From positions 1 through 6,831 of the forward strand of contig JBKPDW010000087.1 in assembly GCA_046728115.1 (NCBI GenBank): DNA of 6,831 nt. The letters run 5' to 3'. Position 1 is the first letter of the stretch; every line of letters begins with the position of its first letter. Under the pieces are notes generated by a model. The model was not told where the DNA came from, did no database searches, and saw nothing but the letters and a program-made list of their open reading frames with translations. Below are positions 5,069 to 6,831 of the stretch, one piece after another. The translations under genes were made by a program, and so were the position numbers. This DNA comes from CAVSWN01 sp046728115. Its GTDB lineage: Bacteria; Acidobacteriota; Vicinamibacteria; Vicinamibacterales; CAVVIG01.

Positions 5069-6046
5069 TCAGCGCGGCTGCGGATCCGTCGTCGCCCCGT
5101 TCTCGAAAACCGTGATCGCGATCGCTTTGCGGTAGCGGACGGGCACTCCGGCCTTCATGGCGGGCTGATACTTCCACCGTCGGGCTGCCATCATGATGAT
5201 CTCGTCGTAAGTCGAATCCACGGACACCCGCATGGCGGCGCTTTCGACCGATCCTGTTTCATCGATCAATACATCCAGCACTCCGCTCCTGAACCCTCTG
5301 GCACGCATCGTCTCCAACAGCTGCTGCGAGGGTTTGGGAATCACTTGACGAATCGCAACCGGCGGTACCACATCGAGGTCGGAGCTGTCGTACGCTCGCT
5401 TGACGCCTCCCACGGGAACAGGCGCTGCTGCAGCCGGCTTGCGTTCCACGGCCGCCTCGACGGGTGGCACCGTTTTCGCGACCGCCGTTGGCCCCACCGC
5501 GCCGTCGCCATGCGAGCGTGTCAAGTCGAGAAAGCCCTCGACCAGGGCACTGATGTCGTTGAGCGAGTCACTCCACACGCCGATTCGCCGCGCTTCCTCC
5601 AGCATCCGATGCGCCGTTGCGAAGTGCGCCTCCGCCTCAGCGCTCCGGTTTGCGTCGCGTGCCGATTTCCCCGTCCGGAACTCTTCACGAATCGCTTCAG
5701 GCAGCACCCGCTTGCGTACTTCCGCGAACATCGTCTGGATGCGCGGCGAGGCTTCGCTGACGTCCAGCTGAACGAACGGGTCGGCGCGCATGAGCGACTC
5801 GGTCACGGCTTCGGCGTCGACGATGCGCCCGAGCGCGTACAAGCAGAACGCCCGATACGCCTCGACGTCCGGGTTCAGCCGCGGGGCAGAGGCTTCATGC
5901 AAGCGCCCGAGTGCGGCGAGCGCGTCCTCGTACGCCGCCGCGGCATACAGCTCCTTCGCGGCAGGGAGCGCGTCCTGGCCCGCAGCCGCGACCGTCGAGG
6001 AGAACAGGAGCCCGACAAAAACGATTGACCGCATCGGACCTCGCAT
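5069..6046 (-). CDS. Exported TPR-like protein with TonB C-terminal domain
   Basis: The 325-residue product opens with a signal peptide (MRSIVFVGLLFSSTVAAAG, cleavage likely near residues 20-25). Next is an alpha-helical TPR-like region (about 28-165, e.g. AKELYAAAAYEDALAALGRL), then a Pro/Ala/Val-rich linker (about 175-215). It ends with a TonB C-terminal domain (about 225-315; GVLDVLIDETGSVESAAMRV and ARRWKYQPAMKAGVPVRYRK). TonB C-terminal domains contact outer-membrane partners, but this protein lacks the membrane anchor and long periplasmic arm of true TonB. It is better called a TonB-C-domain periplasmic protein, a type frequent in acidobacteria; the exact role is unknown. It follows the PEGA gene by 3 bp, so the two are probably co-transcribed. 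Its stop codon is 3 bp from that of convergent dnaE2. A second ATG at 6034 is a possible alternative start. Confidence 0.85.
   Translation of the reverse strand: MRGPMRSIVFVGLLFSSTVAAAGQDALPAAKELYAAAAYEDALAALGRLHEASAPRLNPDVEAYRAFCLYALGRIVDAEAVTESLMRADPFVQLDVSEASPRIQTMFAEVRKRVLPEAIREEFRTGKSARDANRSAEAEAHFATAHRMLEEARRIGVWSDSLNDISALVEGFLDLTRSHGDGAVGPTAVAKTVPPVEAAVERKPAAAAPVPVGGVKRAYDSSDLDVVPPVAIRQVIPKPSQQLLETMRARGFRSGVLDVLIDETGSVESAAMRVSVDSTYDEIIMMAARRWKYQPAMKAGVPVRYRKAIAITVFENGATTDPQPR
6032..6042 (-). promoter_or_regulatory. Possible ribosome site and alternative start for the TonB-domain gene
   Basis: On the minus strand GAGG (6042-6039) lies 4 nt before the ATG at 6034-6032, which would give a protein four residues shorter starting MRSIVFVG. 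The upstream ATG at 6046 has only a weak purine stretch (GAAG). The 6034 start gives a more typical signal peptide, but the GAGG spacing is short, so the choice stays open. Confidence 0.35.
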
Positions 6047-6049
6047 CCG

Positions 6050-6831
6050 TTACTTCGTGAGATCGGCCGTTGCGCGATTCGGTCCCGTCGTTGTGACGAC
6101 GATCGTCTGCCGCCGCTCACCCAACTGGGGATGCCTGAACGTTACTTGATGCGAGCCAATCGGCACGAGCAGATTGGCGATAGGCGTCTGGCCTGCGTCG
6201 GTCTCGTCGATCCACACATTCGCCCAGGGTCGCGCGTTCAGGCTGAGCGCCGCCTTCGGCGCCACGATGGGAATCGTGGTCAGACGGCCCGTCGAAACGT
6301 CGACCGTCCGCGTCTCCTGGTATCCGAGAGTCCGGTTGATCAGCGACAAGTTGTGGCGCCCGGCGGCGAGCACGATCCTGTTGCTGATGCTCGACGCAAT
6401 GATTTTGTCCCGCTCGAGAACTTGCAATTCGAACGGGGCAGCCACGACGAGCCAGCCGTCGCCCGCCGCAGGCGGCTGGCGCAATGACGCCGCAGGCGGC
6501 TGCCGCAATGACGCCTCGGGCGGCTGTCGCAATGACGCCGCAGGCGGCTGCCGCAATGACGCCTCGGGCGGCTGGCGCAATGACGTCGCAGGCGGTTGCC
6601 GCAATGACGCCTCGGGCGGCTGGCGCAATGAAAACACCACGGACGTCGTGCCGCCGGGCTCGACCGTCACGACACGGTCCGCCGATCCGGCGCCGCTGGT
6701 GACCGAGACCTTGTGCTCTGCCGGGCTCAGGTCGCTCGCGGTCACTGGCGCGTTGCCGTACGACCGTCCGTCGATGGTCACCCGGGCGCCGGGAGGGTCG
6801 CTGCTGACTGCAATCCGCCCCACGGTCCTGG
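6050..6831 (-). CDS. PEGA-domain repeat protein (N-terminus outside window)
   Basis: The frame is open to the window edge, so this is the C-terminal part of a longer protein; the GTG at 6823 is probably internal because it begins inside a PEGA unit. The visible part has a PEGA domain (GRIAVSSDPPGARVTIDGRS, with YGNAPVTASDLSPAEHKVSV). A proline-rich octapeptide linker (SLRQPPEA/SLRQPPAA, 6471-6638) follows. Two further PEGA-like beta units come after it: LVVAAPFELQVLERDK, with LAAGRHNLSL, and LSLNARPWANVWIDE, with GQTPIANLLVPIGSHQVTF. PEGA domains are extracytoplasmic beta modules often appended to kinases or surface proteins. Acidobacteria frequently have Ser/Thr kinases with C-terminal PEGA repeats, so an upstream kinase domain is possible but unseen. 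It is transcribed just ahead of the TonB-domain gene. Confidence 0.85.
   Translation of the reverse strand, partial: RTVGRIAVSSDPPGARVTIDGRSYGNAPVTASDLSPAEHKVSVTSGAGSADRVVTVEPGGTTSVVFSLRQPPEASLRQPPATSLRQPPEASLRQPPAASLRQPPEASLRQPPAASLRQPPAAGDGWLVVAAPFELQVLERDKIIASSISNRIVLAAGRHNLSLINRTLGYQETRTVDVSTGRLTTIPIVAPKAALSLNARPWANVWIDETDAGQTPIANLLVPIGSHQVTFRHPQLGERRQTIVVTTTGPNRATADLTK
6471..6638 (-). repeat. 24-nt tandem repeat encoding SLRQPP(E/A)A linker
   Basis: Seven consecutive 24-nt units begin at 6471, 6495, 6519, 6543, 6567, 6591 and 6615 (plus-strand core GGCGGCTGNCGCAATGAC; the last unit diverges at its end). Each encodes eight residues, SLRQPP followed by EA, AA or AT. The EA and AA/AT versions alternate, indicating amplification of a 48-nt pair. 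Several units contain the small palindrome GCCGC-AG-GCGGC. The period is a multiple of 3, so unit gain or loss leaves the frame intact and only changes the spacing between PEGA domains. Confidence 0.92.

Noticed and set aside
5063..5071. Shared terminator between the convergent genes
   Set aside because: Only 3 bp separate the stop codons and no stem followed by a T-run is evident on either strand nearby.
6471..6638. CRISPR array
   Set aside because: The units are contiguous 24-mers without spacers and read as an in-frame octapeptide.

Overview
The window is a high-GC stretch of bacterial chromosome. It carries the end of an SOS-mutasome operon on the plus strand and two envelope-type genes on the minus strand. 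The DnaE2 sequence (a PHP domain with an LLDRDGVYGAPRFH-type motif), the TPR plus TonB-C-terminal protein and the PEGA protein together suggest an acidobacterium, possibly of the Vicinamibacteria type. That placement is inferred from recalled family resemblance, not from a search.

Positions 1-1356 hold the 3' part of imuB, a Y-family-like polymerase homologue that acts as mutasome adaptor. Its 5' end lies outside the window. After a 112-bp gap filled by an imperfect inverted repeat comes dnaE2 (1469-5065), an error-prone C-family DNA polymerase. The order imuB-dnaE2 is that of the classic imuA-imuB-dnaE2 translesion-synthesis cassette; imuA would be expected upstream, outside the window. Convergent to dnaE2, with 3 bp between the stop codons, is a secreted or periplasmic TPR/TonB-C-terminal protein (5069-6046, minus). 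It is preceded, with a 3-bp gap, by a PEGA-domain protein (6050-6831, minus) that runs off the window end. These two look like a small operon unrelated to the mutasome.

The striking feature is how many palindromic repeats sit inside the mutasome reading frames without breaking them. One family, built from a 7-nt period (AGAAGTC on one arm, GACTTCA on the other), occurs three times: once in imuB and twice in dnaE2, always in the same orientation. Because 7 is not a multiple of 3, each arm encodes the same heptapeptide in every frame (KSEVRSQ, then TSDFRLQ). The second arm differs from the perfect complement by one base per unit, and that base removes a TGA stop that would otherwise fall in frame every 21 nt. 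At least three other inverted-repeat types lie in imuB, in the intergenic gap and in dnaE2. An insertion of about 100 residues in the DNA-binding (HhH) part of DnaE2 is bounded by two such palindromes and carries a four-cysteine zinc ribbon. The DnaE2 is therefore 1198 residues, longer than usual, yet its catalytic aspartates are all present. The arrangement resembles in outline the Rickettsia palindromic elements that insert in frame into genes.

No gene-free stretch exceeds 300 bases. I see no RNA genes, CRISPR arrays, insertion sequences or inteins.
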